From AP-15 sp963777435 (GTDB lineage: Bacteria > Pseudomonadota > Alphaproteobacteria > ATCC43930 > CGMCC-115725): 64,000 nt of DNA. The stretch lies in the NCBI GenBank assembly GCA_963777435.1, contig CAVZQT010000003.1, forward strand, positions 1,736,001 to 1,800,000, given 5' to 3'. Below the pieces are notes generated by a model. It was not told where the DNA came from, did no database searches, and saw nothing but the letters and a program-made list of their open reading frames with translations. Position 1 is the stretch's first letter. Each line of letters opens with the position of its first letter. Positions 24,849 through 33,333 of the stretch are shown in pieces. The translations under genes and the position numbers were made by a program.

Positions 24849-25223
24849 ATGGCAGGTAATGCACAAACGGTTATCGATCTCGACAAGCAGCGCATGGACG
24901 CGATGGCGCAAAAAGACATCGCGAAATTGAATGCGCTGATCTCCGACGATCTCGTCTACACCCATTCGACGGCGCGGCTCGACACCAAGCAGAGCCTCAT
25001 CGGCAACATGGAATCGGGAGGCACGGTTTACACCTCGGTCGTGCCGTCGGATGTCAAGGCCCATGATCTCGGCGATACCGTCGTCCTGACCGGCTCGTGC
25101 AAAATCAGTGTCATGTCGCAAGGGCGGCCGAACAGCTTTGGCGTGCGCTTTACCGATGTGTGGGCCAATAAAGGCGGCAAATGGCAGATGGTCGCCTGGC
25201 AATCGACCCGCACCCCAGACTAA
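24849..25223 (+). CDS. NTF2-like protein (DUF4440 type)
   Basis: 124 residues from the ATG at 24849, preceded by GGAGAGAAAA. The pattern is that of the SnoaL/DUF4440 group: an N-terminal helix (LDKQRMDAMAQKDIAKLNAL), LISDDLVYTHSTAR with the conserved His, a VVLTGSCKISV strand, and WANKGGKWQMVAWQST at the end. These small alpha+beta barrels bind or turn over small hydrophobic molecules. It lies 81 bases upstream of the truncated hemoglobin gene on the same strand. Confidence 0.85.
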   Translation: MAGNAQTVIDLDKQRMDAMAQKDIAKLNALISDDLVYTHSTARLDTKQSLIGNMESGGTVYTSVVPSDVKAHDLGDTVVLTGSCKISVMSQGRPNSFGVRFTDVWANKGGKWQMVAWQSTRTPD

Positions 25224-25304
25224 ACCGGCCTATAGCATCGTTATCGGGTCCGTTAATTTTCGGGCTCCGCAATCGCGCAATCAACAACAGGGAGACCTCA
25301 ACAA

Positions 25305-25709
25305 ATGTCGGAGGATAAACCAGCTTCTCTTTATAGCCGCTTAGGCGGGTACGACGCGATCGCCGCAGTCGTCGACGATCTTCTTCCGCGGTTGCGTTCG
25401 GATGCATTGCTCGGCCGATTTTGGACAAGCCCGCGCAGCGTCGATACCAATAACCGCGAACGCCAACTGGCCGTCGATTTTATCGCGGCCGCCGCTGGCG
25501 GACCGATTTATTACCTGGGACGCGACATGAAGTTGGTCCATACGGGAATGGGCATTACAAAAGCCGACTACGCAGCTTTTATGCGCTGTCTGGCTGTTAC
25601 GCTCGACACCTTTAAAGTGCCCGAAGCGGAGCGATTTGATGTCGCGGCGTTTGCTAACAGCCTGGAAGAGCAAATCGTCGAGGCGCAGGCGAGCATCAGT
25701 CAGCAATAG
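25305..25709 (+). CDS. Group I truncated hemoglobin
   Basis: 134 residues, ATG with a GGGAG site. The 2/2 globin pattern of trHbN is visible: SLYSRLGGYDAI at the start, LLGRFW with the CD1 Phe near 39, a GG turn in AAAGGPIYYLGRD, and the proximal heme ligand His79 in KLVHTGMGI. Members bind oxygen and NO and are linked to NO dioxygenation or oxygen chemistry. No NO-responsive regulator is close. It is convergent with the rRNA methyltransferase-like gene. Confidence 0.9.
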   Translation: MSEDKPASLYSRLGGYDAIAAVVDDLLPRLRSDALLGRFWTSPRSVDTNNRERQLAVDFIAAAAGGPIYYLGRDMKLVHTGMGITKADYAAFMRCLAVTLDTFKVPEAERFDVAAFANSLEEQIVEAQASISQQ

Positions 25710-25745
25710 AAGCGCGTTAGAACAACGGCTGCCGACCAGCCCGGT

Positions 25746-26645
25746 TCAATCGAGCTTGATCCAAGTCAGCTCGTGCTTGTTGTTGTAGAGGTGGTGTAAT
25801 TGGGAGCCGGGGATCGCGGCAAAGCGGGCGGCGATGGCGTGATCGGTCGCACCCTGGAATTTGATCGTGCAGACGAAGCGGCGGCAGGTCCCGGCGGCGA
25901 GCCAGCGCTCGACCAAGCCCAACAGCCGCGCCGGGTAGCACACGATATCGGAGAATAGCCAGTCGACCGGCCCGATCATGAGCGGGTCGAGTGCAAAGGC
26001 GCTTTCGCGCCGATGTTCGATAGCCGGAAGCCTCGCGATTTCGGGCATCAGCGGCGCCTTGTCAACACTGATGACGCTTGCGCCCATCTGCGCCAATACC
26101 CAGCTCCACCCGCCGGGCGCACTGCCGAGATCGAGGCACACCTCGCCCGGGCTCGGGTATTGGCCGGTTAGCGTCAGCGCCTCCCATAATTTCAAATAGG
26201 CGCGGCTCGGCGGCCCGGTGCGGTCCTCGACAAAATGCACTTCGCCGTTGGGAAACGGACTGGCGCAATGCGCCGCGGCCAGTACCGTGCCGGCATCGAG
26301 CAGGGTCCACGAACCTAGCGGGGTTGTCGGAGGTGGCGTGCCAAACACCATTGGCCGCGCCGAAACCCTCGGCAATTGCTCCTGGATCAGCATCGCGCGC
26401 CGATGCAGCACGGGGGCGTAGACCGCCCAGTTGCGTTGGATCGCGCGCAACTTCGCCGCCGCATCGGAAATCGACGCGATCGGGATCTCCTGCGGGTCGA
26501 GCCAGATATTGGCGGCCCACGCTGCCGGCCGCGGCGGTCCCGGCGCGATCAGCAGCCTCTCATGGACGCACTCGACCGCTCCCAATTCATGCGCCAGCTC
26601 ATCGACAAACCCTTCGGTGGCAAGATACGCGGTCTGACCGGTCAT
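25746..26645 (-). CDS. RlmM-like/FtsJ-fold SAM-dependent methyltransferase
   Basis: 299 residues from the ATG at 26645, with GCGGAG upstream. The C-terminal half is a Rossmann SAM domain with VCLDLGSAPGGWSWVLAQ and a following Asp-Lys (ISVDKAPL), then DWLFSDIVCYP and CTIKFQG, as in RlmM/FtsJ 2'-O-ribose methyltransferases with a K-D-K-E set. The N-terminal half resembles the THUMP-like region of RlmM. It probably methylates 23S rRNA (C2498 in E. coli numbering). It is divergent from the sirtuin gene across ~65 bases. Confidence 0.82.
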   Translation of the reverse strand: MTGQTAYLATEGFVDELAHELGAVECVHERLLIAPGPPRPAAWAANIWLDPQEIPIASISDAAAKLRAIQRNWAVYAPVLHRRAMLIQEQLPRVSARPMVFGTPPPTTPLGSWTLLDAGTVLAAAHCASPFPNGEVHFVEDRTGPPSRAYLKLWEALTLTGQYPSPGEVCLDLGSAPGGWSWVLAQMGASVISVDKAPLMPEIARLPAIEHRRESAFALDPLMIGPVDWLFSDIVCYPARLLGLVERWLAAGTCRRFVCTIKFQGATDHAIAARFAAIPGSQLHHLYNNKHELTWIKLD

Positions 26646-26710
26646 CGAGCCGCTCCGCGATCGAGCACGCAGCACTTGGCGGAAGGATGCCGATTTGCGA
26701 CGATTGTGCC

Positions 26711-27466
26711 ATGCTCGATGATCCGCAAACCGCCGAACTCGCCCGCTTGATCGAACAATCGCGCCGCGCCGTGGTCTTTACCGGCGCCGGCATCAGTACC
26801 GAATCCGGAATTCCCGATTTCCGCAGCCCGGGCGGCATCTGGACCCGGATGGCGCCGATCGATTTCGCCGACTTCCTCGCCTCCGAGGAGGCGCGACGGG
26901 AAACCTGGCGGCGCCGCTTTGCGATGGAAGAAACGTTTCGCGCTGCCGCCCCCAACCGCGGTCATCGTGCCGTTGCCGAGCTGGTTCGCCGTGGCAAAGT
27001 CGGCGCCGTCATCACCCAAAACATCGACGGGCTGCATCAGGCCTCCGGCATTCCGGCTGAACGGGTCATCGAATTGCACGGCAACACGACTTACGCGCAT
27101 TGCCTCGATTGCGCCCGCCATTACGAGCTCGATGGGGTCCGCGCCGTGTTTGAGCGCGACGAGACGACGCCGATCTGCGACGACTGCGGCGGCTTCGTCA
27201 AGACCGCGACAATATCGTTCGGCCAGGCGATGCCACAGGCGGCAATGCGGTGCGCGGAGACCGAAACCATCGCTGCGGATTTGTTCATTGTTGCCGGTTC
27301 GTCGCTGGTCGTCTACCCGGCTGCGGCGTTCCCCGAATTGGCCAAGCGCTACGGCGCCACCCTCGTCATCGTCAACCGAGAGCCGACTGGTCTCGACAGC
27401 ATCGCCGATCTGGTATTGCGCCGCGCGATTGGCGAGACCCTCGGCACCGCCATCGGGGTCGATTAA
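26711..27466 (+). CDS. cobB: Sir2-family NAD-dependent protein deacylase
   Basis: 251 residues from the ATG at 26711; the ATG at 26687 is an alternative that adds eight residues and sits directly after GGAAGG. The sirtuin core is complete: TGAGISTESGIPDFRS (25-38), TQNIDGLH (102-109), catalytic His123 in ELHGN, and a four-cysteine zinc site (131/134 and 156/159). The C-terminal NAD-binding VAGSSLVVYPAA is present. It removes acyl groups from lysines using NAD, releasing nicotinamide and O-acyl-ADP-ribose. The residues that mark the desuccinylase subclass were not identified. It is followed 50 bases later by a frameshifted SDR. Confidence 0.9.
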   Translation: MLDDPQTAELARLIEQSRRAVVFTGAGISTESGIPDFRSPGGIWTRMAPIDFADFLASEEARRETWRRRFAMEETFRAAAPNRGHRAVAELVRRGKVGAVITQNIDGLHQASGIPAERVIELHGNTTYAHCLDCARHYELDGVRAVFERDETTPICDDCGGFVKTATISFGQAMPQAAMRCAETETIAADLFIVAGSSLVVYPAAAFPELAKRYGATLVIVNREPTGLDSIADLVLRRAIGETLGTAIGVD

Positions 27467-27516
27467 GTGATAGCCATACCTTAAAAGGGCGGGTGAATCT
27501 TAAGGGAGGAGCGTCG

Positions 27517-28286
27517 ATGCGGCTCGAAAACAAAGTGGCGCTGATCACCGGCGCGGCGTCTGGCATGGGCGCCAGCATGGCGCGCATATTCGCCGGTGAG
27601 GGCGCGAAAGTTGCCGTCTGCGATCTGTTGGAGGACGAAGGCAGGAGCATCGTCGCCGACATCACGCGAGCCAATGGCACCGCTATGTTCCACCCGCTCG
27701 ATGTCAGCAGCGAGGCGGAATGGAAGGCGGCGGTCGATGCGACGATCGCCGCCTATGGCCGGCTCGACATCCTAGTCAACGATGCCGGGTTGAGCGGAAG
27801 CGCCGTCGCGGATTTGTTCGACACCGCGGCCTGGGACAGGCTGATGGCGGTCAATGCCCGCGGCGTCTTTCTCGGCATGAAGTTCGCGATACCCCAGATG
27901 AAGTCGCAAGGCGGCGGCTCGATCGTCAACATCTCGTCGATTTCCGGCATCACCGGCCAGCACGGCGTGCATGTCGCCTACAACGCCTCGAAGGGTGCGG
28001 TGCGCACCTTGACCAAGGCCGCGGCGGTGCAACACGGCGCCGACAATATCCGGGTCAATTCGGTGCATCCGGGGTTGATGCCGCCGATGCGCTCTTCCGG
28101 GCGCACTGCCAATCCCGAGGTCCGCGCCAAGATGCTGCGGCAGGTGCCGATGGGCCGCGCCGGCCGCCCCGAGGAGGTCGCCAACGCCGTATTGTTCCCA
28201 ACGCCGTATTGTTCCTCGCTTCCGATGAGGCTTCCTATATCACCGGCGCCGAGCTGTGGGTCGACGGCGGCTATCTCGCGACATAG
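27517..28286 (+). pseudogene. Short-chain dehydrogenase frameshifted by a 17-bp tandem duplication
   Basis: The ATG at 27517 has an AAGGGAGGAG site. A classical SDR follows: TGAASGMGAS, LVNDAG, NISSISG and the YNASK active site. The frame is normal through GRPEEVANAVLF, then a 17-base direct duplication (28182-28215) shifts it. The expected ending, LASDEASYITGAELWVDGGY, continues in another frame to a stop at 28286. As written the protein would instead run to 28323 with an unrelated tail, overlapping the convergent gene. Removing one copy restores an ordinary ~250-residue SDR. The lost C-terminus forms part of the cofactor and tetramer interface, so the product as written is likely inactive. 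Recent mutation or assembly artefact are both possible. Confidence 0.85.
28182..28215 (+). repeat. 17-bp tandem duplication inside an SDR gene
   Basis: Two adjacent identical copies of CAACGCCGTATTGTTCC (28182-28198 and 28199-28215). Because 17 is not a multiple of 3, the second copy breaks the SDR reading frame. Confidence 0.95.
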
Positions 28287-28287
28287 C

Positions 28288-29517
28288 CTAGCGCGGCGGA
28301 GTGGCGGCGGGTGCCGGAGTTGAGCCGTATTCCTGGTAAAGCGCTGCGCTAAGCGCCTTCAGCGCTCCGTCGGCCTTGGCGCCGCCCCGGTTCGTCATCA
28401 TGACCATCGCGAAATCGTATTTCGGCTGCATCATCACGTAAGCGAGGTTCATCTCGTTCGAGCCGCCGTGGAACAGAAACGGCTCCGGCGAGAACGGCAG
28501 CGTCACTTCCCCCATTCCGAACCCGTACTTACCTTGCGACGGGGTCCCAACCGCGGCATCCGGCTTCAGCGGCATCGCGATCACCATCGCGTGCAGTTTG
28601 GCGAAAGTTTCCGCGTGGACCAGCGGCGGGCCACGCTTGCCCGAGCCGGTATGCCACCCCGCCCATTTGGCGAAATCGAGCACCGACAGATGCACCGTAC
28701 CGGCGGGGCCGATCACTTCGGGGTTGTCCCCATTGGGACCGGCGAGCATCGCTTTCAGCGTTCCGTCCGACAATGTCCGATGACCGAGCGGCGCATCGAC
28801 CCTGCCGAGGCTAGATTGCGGTCCAAACCCGGCGGTTTTCAGGCCGAGCGGGTCAAAGATGCGTTCCGCGATCAGCTCTTCCCAAGTCTTGCCGGCGACT
28901 CGCTCGATTATGGCGCCTGCCAAGGTATAGCCGAGGTTTGAGTAAGCGAAGTTCTCGCCGGGCTTCGACTGCAGCGGCTGCTTGACGAGACCCTTTATGA
29001 TCCAAGAGCGCAACTCGTCGAGATTGCCCGGCTGGGCGAGGGACTGCTCGATCAATTTGTCTTGGGCCGGATTGTCGCCGGGGATGCCGCTCGTGTGCGA
29101 CAGCAATTGTTCGAGCGTGATGCCCGCGACCGCCGGCGCCGTAATTGCCGCAAGTTCCGGAAAGATCGCTGCGACCGTCGCATCCCAGCGCAATTTGCCG
29201 GCCTCGATCATCATCGCCGCCAGCAGCGCGGTCATCGCCTTGGCATCCGAGCCGATGTGAAAGCGGTCATTGATCGTGACCGGGATATCAGTGCCGGTCC
29301 GCCGCGTGCCGACTGCGCCGGCCGCAGTAATCCGGCCGTCACGCACCACCGCCGCAGCGAGCGCCGGCAGCCCGTATAGCGCGAGATAAGGGCGCAAGGC
29401 CCCGTCGAGCCGGTTGCCCGTGATCGTATCAGGGGTGGATGGCGCCGGTTTTTCGGCGGCGGCAGCGAACATCAACGCGCCGGGCCCGGCCAGCAACTCG
29501 CGTCGGCCGATCTCCAC
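28288..29517 (-). CDS. Exported serine hydrolase, beta-lactamase/D,D-peptidase family
   Basis: 409 residues. The N-terminus GRRELLAGPGALMFAAAA looks like a short twin-arginine signal. Class C/EstB-type motifs follow: Ser90-x-x-Lys93 in HIGSDAKA, the Tyr192-Ser-Asn194 triad in FAYSNLGY, and HGG in place of KTG near the end (FLFHGGSNEMN). Such periplasmic enzymes include esterases, D-amino acid peptidases and weak beta-lactamases; antibiotic resistance should not be assumed. It converges with the broken SDR gene and lies 18 bases after the marR stop, on the same strand as the efflux operon. Confidence 0.88.
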   Translation of the reverse strand: MEIGRRELLAGPGALMFAAAAEKPAPSTPDTITGNRLDGALRPYLALYGLPALAAAVVRDGRITAAGAVGTRRTGTDIPVTINDRFHIGSDAKAMTALLAAMMIEAGKLRWDATVAAIFPELAAITAPAVAGITLEQLLSHTSGIPGDNPAQDKLIEQSLAQPGNLDELRSWIIKGLVKQPLQSKPGENFAYSNLGYTLAGAIIERVAGKTWEELIAERIFDPLGLKTAGFGPQSSLGRVDAPLGHRTLSDGTLKAMLAGPNGDNPEVIGPAGTVHLSVLDFAKWAGWHTGSGKRGPPLVHAETFAKLHAMVIAMPLKPDAAVGTPSQGKYGFGMGEVTLPFSPEPFLFHGGSNEMNLAYVMMQPKYDFAMVMMTNRGGAKADGALKALSAALYQEYGSTPAPAATPPR

Positions 29518-29535
29518 GGCTATCGTCGTGCTGAG

Positions 29536-30102
29536 CTAGCCGGCGACGCGGTCGCGAATTGGCTCGACGGAAGGTTCAGTCCCGGAGCCGGGCCGTTCGT
29601 TCGCCACGGCCTCCTCCTGCAGCATCAAATTATCTTTAATGCTGGCGAGTGCTGCGATCATCGCGTCACGGGTTCCGGCGTTCAGCCCGGCAAACGCTTC
29701 TTCACGGATCGCCAGATTTATCTCGAGAATGCGCTCGACGACCGGCCGCGCGGCGGGCATTAGCCATAATGTCCGCACCCTGCGGTCGGTCGGGTGAGCG
29801 CGGCGTTCGACGAGGCCCTCTTCGTTCAGCTTGTCGAGCATGCGCACCAGTGCGATCGCCTCGATATCGAGCCAGTTCGCAACCTCGGCCTGGCTCACCC
29901 CCTCCTTGCGCGCGATGTACAGCAGGACGGCGGCCTGCCGGCGGGTGATCGGCAAACCGGTTTGCCGCGCCGCCCGCTCAAAGCGCCGCTTGACCAGCCG
30001 CGACACGTCGTGGACGAGAAAACCAAAGCTGCGATCGGCGGCCGGAAGACCGGCCGTCTCGGCGGGGCCGCTCGCCAAATGATTGTGGGACATCGCGTTC
30101 AT
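29536..30102 (-). CDS. MarR-family transcriptional regulator, last gene of the efflux operon
   Basis: 188 residues from the ATG at 30102, which overlaps the RND gene stop (ATGA) and has AGGGAG upstream. The winged-helix core is clear: LPITRRQAAVLLYIARKEGVSQAEVANWLDIE, described in short as recognition-helix region, then RMLDKLNEEGLVERRAHPTDRRV with the wing Asp-Arg-Arg, and C-terminal dimerisation helices. MarR proteins are usually repressors that release DNA on binding phenolic or lipophilic compounds. Translational coupling to mdtC-like RND makes local feedback control likely; a candidate operator lies before mdtA (37727-37741). Confidence 0.9.
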   Translation of the reverse strand: MNAMSHNHLASGPAETAGLPAADRSFGFLVHDVSRLVKRRFERAARQTGLPITRRQAAVLLYIARKEGVSQAEVANWLDIEAIALVRMLDKLNEEGLVERRAHPTDRRVRTLWLMPAARPVVERILEINLAIREEAFAGLNAGTRDAMIAALASIKDNLMLQEEAVANERPGSGTEPSVEPIRDRVAG

Positions 30103-33100
30103 TCCGCTCCCTGCCGTTCTTGCGCGAGCGCCGTCCCGCCCTCGCCAGACAGCGCCTCCGCCACGCGCGATGGGCGGTAGGGACGGCCGAGCCAGCGGCT
30201 CAGGCGGTCGAGATAGAGATAGATAACCGGGGTCGTGAAGAGCGTAAGCCATTGCGAGATCAACAGCCCACCAATGATTGCGACCCCGAGCGGCTGCCGC
30301 AATTCAGCACCGCCGCCCTTGCCAAAAGCGATCGGCATGGCGCCAAACAGTGCCGCAAAGGTCGTCATCATGATCGGCCGAAAGCGCAACAGGCAGGCCT
30401 GATGGATCGCCTCCTGTGGGCTCTTGCCTTCGAGACGTTCGGCCTGCAGCGCGAAGTCGATCATCATGATCGCATTCTTCTTGACGATGCCGATCAGCAG
30501 AATAATGCCGACGATCGCGATCACCGACAGGTCGTAATGCAAGAGCATTAACAGCAACAGCGCGCCGACGCCGGCGGACGGCAGCGCCGACAGGATAGTG
30601 ATCGGGTGGATGTAGCTTTCGTAGAGGATGCCGAGTACAATGTAGACGACAAGAATTGCCGCAGCGACGAGCAGCGGCATCGATGACAGTGACGCCTGGA
30701 ACGCCTGGGCGGTGCCCTGGAACGACGTGTTCAATGTGGCCGGCACATGCAGCCGCTCGGTGATCGCCTGAATCTTGTTGACAGCCTGGCCGAGCGCGAC
30801 GCCGGGGGCGAGATTGAACGACAGCGTCACCGCCGGAAAGATGCCCTGATGGCTGATGATCAGCGGCTCGGTTTTCCGGGTAAAATGCGCAAAACTGCTC
30901 AGCGGCACCTGAGCGCCGCCGGGACCTGGCACGTAAATCGCCGACAGCAGGTTCGGGTCGTGCTGAAATCGCGGCTGCACTTCAAGGATGACTTTGTACT
31001 GATTGGTCGCGGTATAGATCGTCGCGACCTGCCGCTGGCCGAACGCGTCATAAAGTGTCTGATCGATCTGGGCGGCTGAAAGGCCGAGGCGGTAGGCGAC
31101 ATCGCGATTGATGTCGATTGCCAGATGGGCGGCGGCGACCTGCTGGTCCGAGGCCACGTCCTGCAGTTCCGGCAGCTTGCGCATCTCGCCTTGGAGGATC
31201 GGCGCCCAATGGTTCAATTCGTCCAAATTGGTGTCGGTCAGCGTGTACTGGTATTGGGTGCGGGAGAGCCGGCCGCCGACCGTGATGTTCTGCGGCACCT
31301 GCATAAAGAACTTTGCACCCTGGATGCCGGCGACTTCCTTGCGCAAGCGCTGGATAATCTGCTCTGCGTTGGCGGTACGATCCTCGTAGGGCTTCAATCC
31401 CCAAAAGATGCGCGCGGTATTCTCGGCTGGATTGTAGGTTGTCGCGCCGTCATAGGAGAAAACTCCCTCGACGCCAGGATCCTGCCTGACGATATCGACG
31501 ACTTGCCGCCGGATCTTGTCGGTCAGGGTCATCGAAGCGTCTTCACGGACGTCAAGCTCGCCAAAGATGAACCCGGTATCCTGTTGCGGGAAAAAGCCTT
31601 TCGGGATAACGACGTAAAGATAACCGGTCGCAACCATCAGCAAGAGGGTCGCGATCAATGCCGACAATTTGTGGCGAAAGATGAAGTTGAGGCCCCGATC
31701 GTAGCCATTTAATGCCGCCTGGAAGACCCTTTCGGCGCCGCGGTTGAAGCGCCCCTTCGGGTGCAGCCCTTCTTCCTTCAAGAACAGCGAGCACATGACC
31801 GGCGTCAGGGTCAACGATATGAGCGCCGAGGCCACCACCGCGACCGCAACCGTGACGGCAAATTCCCGGAACAGCCGGCCGATGATGCCACCCATAAAGA
31901 AGAGCGGAATAAAGACGGCAATCAGCGAGATGGTGATCGAAATAATCGTAAAGCCGATCTGTCCGGCGCCCTTCAACGCGGCGTCGAGCGGTCGCATTCC
32001 TTGTTCGATATAGCGCACGATGTTTTCGATCATCACGATCGCATCGTCGACAATAAAGCCGACCGAAATTGTCAACCCCATCAGGGAGATGTTATCGATG
32101 CTGAAACCGCCGGCATACAGGACGCCGAACGTCGCGACTAGCGACAGTGGCACCGCCAGGCTCGGGATCACCGTCGCCCAAAGCGTTCGCAAAAACAGGA
32201 AGATCACGACGACGACGAGGCTGATCGTCAGCATCATCGTGAATTGCACATCGCGGATGGAGGCGCGCGTCGTCTGCGAGCGGTCCGACATCAGATCGAC
32301 ATGGATCGCCGGCGGCAGTGACTGCTCGAGCTTGGGCATCAACGCTTTGACATCGTCGACGACGGCGATCGTATTGGCGCCCGGCGCCTTCTGGATCGCG
32401 ATGCCCTCCGCCCGCTGGTCGCCGAACCAGGAACGCAGGCGCTCATTCTGCACCGAATTGATCGCGTCCCCGACATCCTTGATGCGCACCGGCGCGCCGT
32501 TTTTGTAGGCGATGATGATGTCGCGGTATTGCGCAGCATCAAACAGCTGATCATTGGTATCGAGTGCAATCGCCTGATGCTCGGTTTGGATCTCGCCCTT
32601 CGGGCGGTTTACGGTGGCCGCAACAAGCGCATTGCGGACATCTTCCATGCCCAAACCCTTTGCCGCGAGCGCCGCCGGGTTGATCTGGACGCGAGCCGCG
32701 TAGGGCATCGAGCCGAACACGAAGACCTGCCCGACCCCGGGCTCTGTCGACAGCCGCTCCGCGATGACATTGTTGGCGTACTGATCGACCTCATAGGGCG
32801 GAAGCGCGTCGGAGTGGATGGCATAGATCAGGATGGCAAAATCCGCCGGGTTCACCTTGCGATAGGTCGGCGGCGTCGGCAGGTCCTGGGGCAACAACCC
32901 GCTCGCCGCATTGATCGCCTGCTGCACGTCCTGCGCTGCCGCATCGATGTTGCGCGACAGATCGAACTGCAATGTGATCGAGGTGACGCCGACGCCGCTC
33001 CACGACGTCATCTGGCTGAGCGATGGGATCGAGGTGAATTGCTGTTCGAGCGGCGTCGCGACTGCCGACGCCATCGTGCTCGGATTGGCGCCGGGGTACT

Positions 33101-33248
33101 GCGCGGTCACGCTGATTGTCGGGAAATCGACATTCGGCACCGCCGCCACGGGCAGCAGGTTGTATGCGCCGATGCCGAAGACCAGCACCCCCAGCATCAA
33201 GAGCGAGGTGGCGATTGGCCGCCGGATAAAAGGTTCGGAAATGCTCAT
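30099..33248 (-). CDS. mdtC: RND multidrug efflux permease (MdtC-like)
   Basis: 1049 residues from the ATG at 33248; the frame extends upstream over the preceding gene's end but MSISEPFIRRPIA is the typical start of this family and matches the paralogue. Architecture is that of AcrB/MdtBC: two sets of six membrane helices with large periplasmic loops. The proton-relay Asp-Asp is in TM4 (SVGFIVDDAIVMIEN), followed by FIPLFFMGGIIGRLFREFA and, in the second half, the GIVKKNAIMMIDFA segment. With the paralogous permease upstream it probably forms a mixed trimer, as MdtB2C does in E. coli and MuxBC in Pseudomonas. The substrate is not predictable. No TolC-type channel gene is in the window. Confidence 0.9.
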   Translation of the reverse strand: MSISEPFIRRPIATSLLMLGVLVFGIGAYNLLPVAAVPNVDFPTISVTAQYPGANPSTMASAVATPLEQQFTSIPSLSQMTSWSGVGVTSITLQFDLSRNIDAAAQDVQQAINAASGLLPQDLPTPPTYRKVNPADFAILIYAIHSDALPPYEVDQYANNVIAERLSTEPGVGQVFVFGSMPYAARVQINPAALAAKGLGMEDVRNALVAATVNRPKGEIQTEHQAIALDTNDQLFDAAQYRDIIIAYKNGAPVRIKDVGDAINSVQNERLRSWFGDQRAEGIAIQKAPGANTIAVVDDVKALMPKLEQSLPPAIHVDLMSDRSQTTRASIRDVQFTMMLTISLVVVVIFLFLRTLWATVIPSLAVPLSLVATFGVLYAGGFSIDNISLMGLTISVGFIVDDAIVMIENIVRYIEQGMRPLDAALKGAGQIGFTIISITISLIAVFIPLFFMGGIIGRLFREFAVTVAVAVVASALISLTLTPVMCSLFLKEEGLHPKGRFNRGAERVFQAALNGYDRGLNFIFRHKLSALIATLLLMVATGYLYVVIPKGFFPQQDTGFIFGELDVREDASMTLTDKIRRQVVDIVRQDPGVEGVFSYDGATTYNPAENTARIFWGLKPYEDRTANAEQIIQRLRKEVAGIQGAKFFMQVPQNITVGGRLSRTQYQYTLTDTNLDELNHWAPILQGEMRKLPELQDVASDQQVAAAHLAIDINRDVAYRLGLSAAQIDQTLYDAFGQRQVATIYTATNQYKVILEVQPRFQHDPNLLSAIYVPGPGGAQVPLSSFAHFTRKTEPLIISHQGIFPAVTLSFNLAPGVALGQAVNKIQAITERLHVPATLNTSFQGTAQAFQASLSSMPLLVAAAILVVYIVLGILYESYIHPITILSALPSAGVGALLLLMLLHYDLSVIAIVGIILLIGIVKKNAIMMIDFALQAERLEGKSPQEAIHQACLLRFRPIMMTTFAALFGAMPIAFGKGGGAELRQPLGVAIIGGLLISQWLTLFTTPVIYLYLDRLSRWLGRPYRPSRVAEALSGEGGTALAQERQGAE

Positions 33249-33333
33249 TGGCGGCTGCCTGCGTTTTGCCGGTCGTTTTTCCGGTCCGCGGGTGCCGCGG
33301 TGGCTGCGGCCGCCGCGCGGTAGCGGCGCATCG

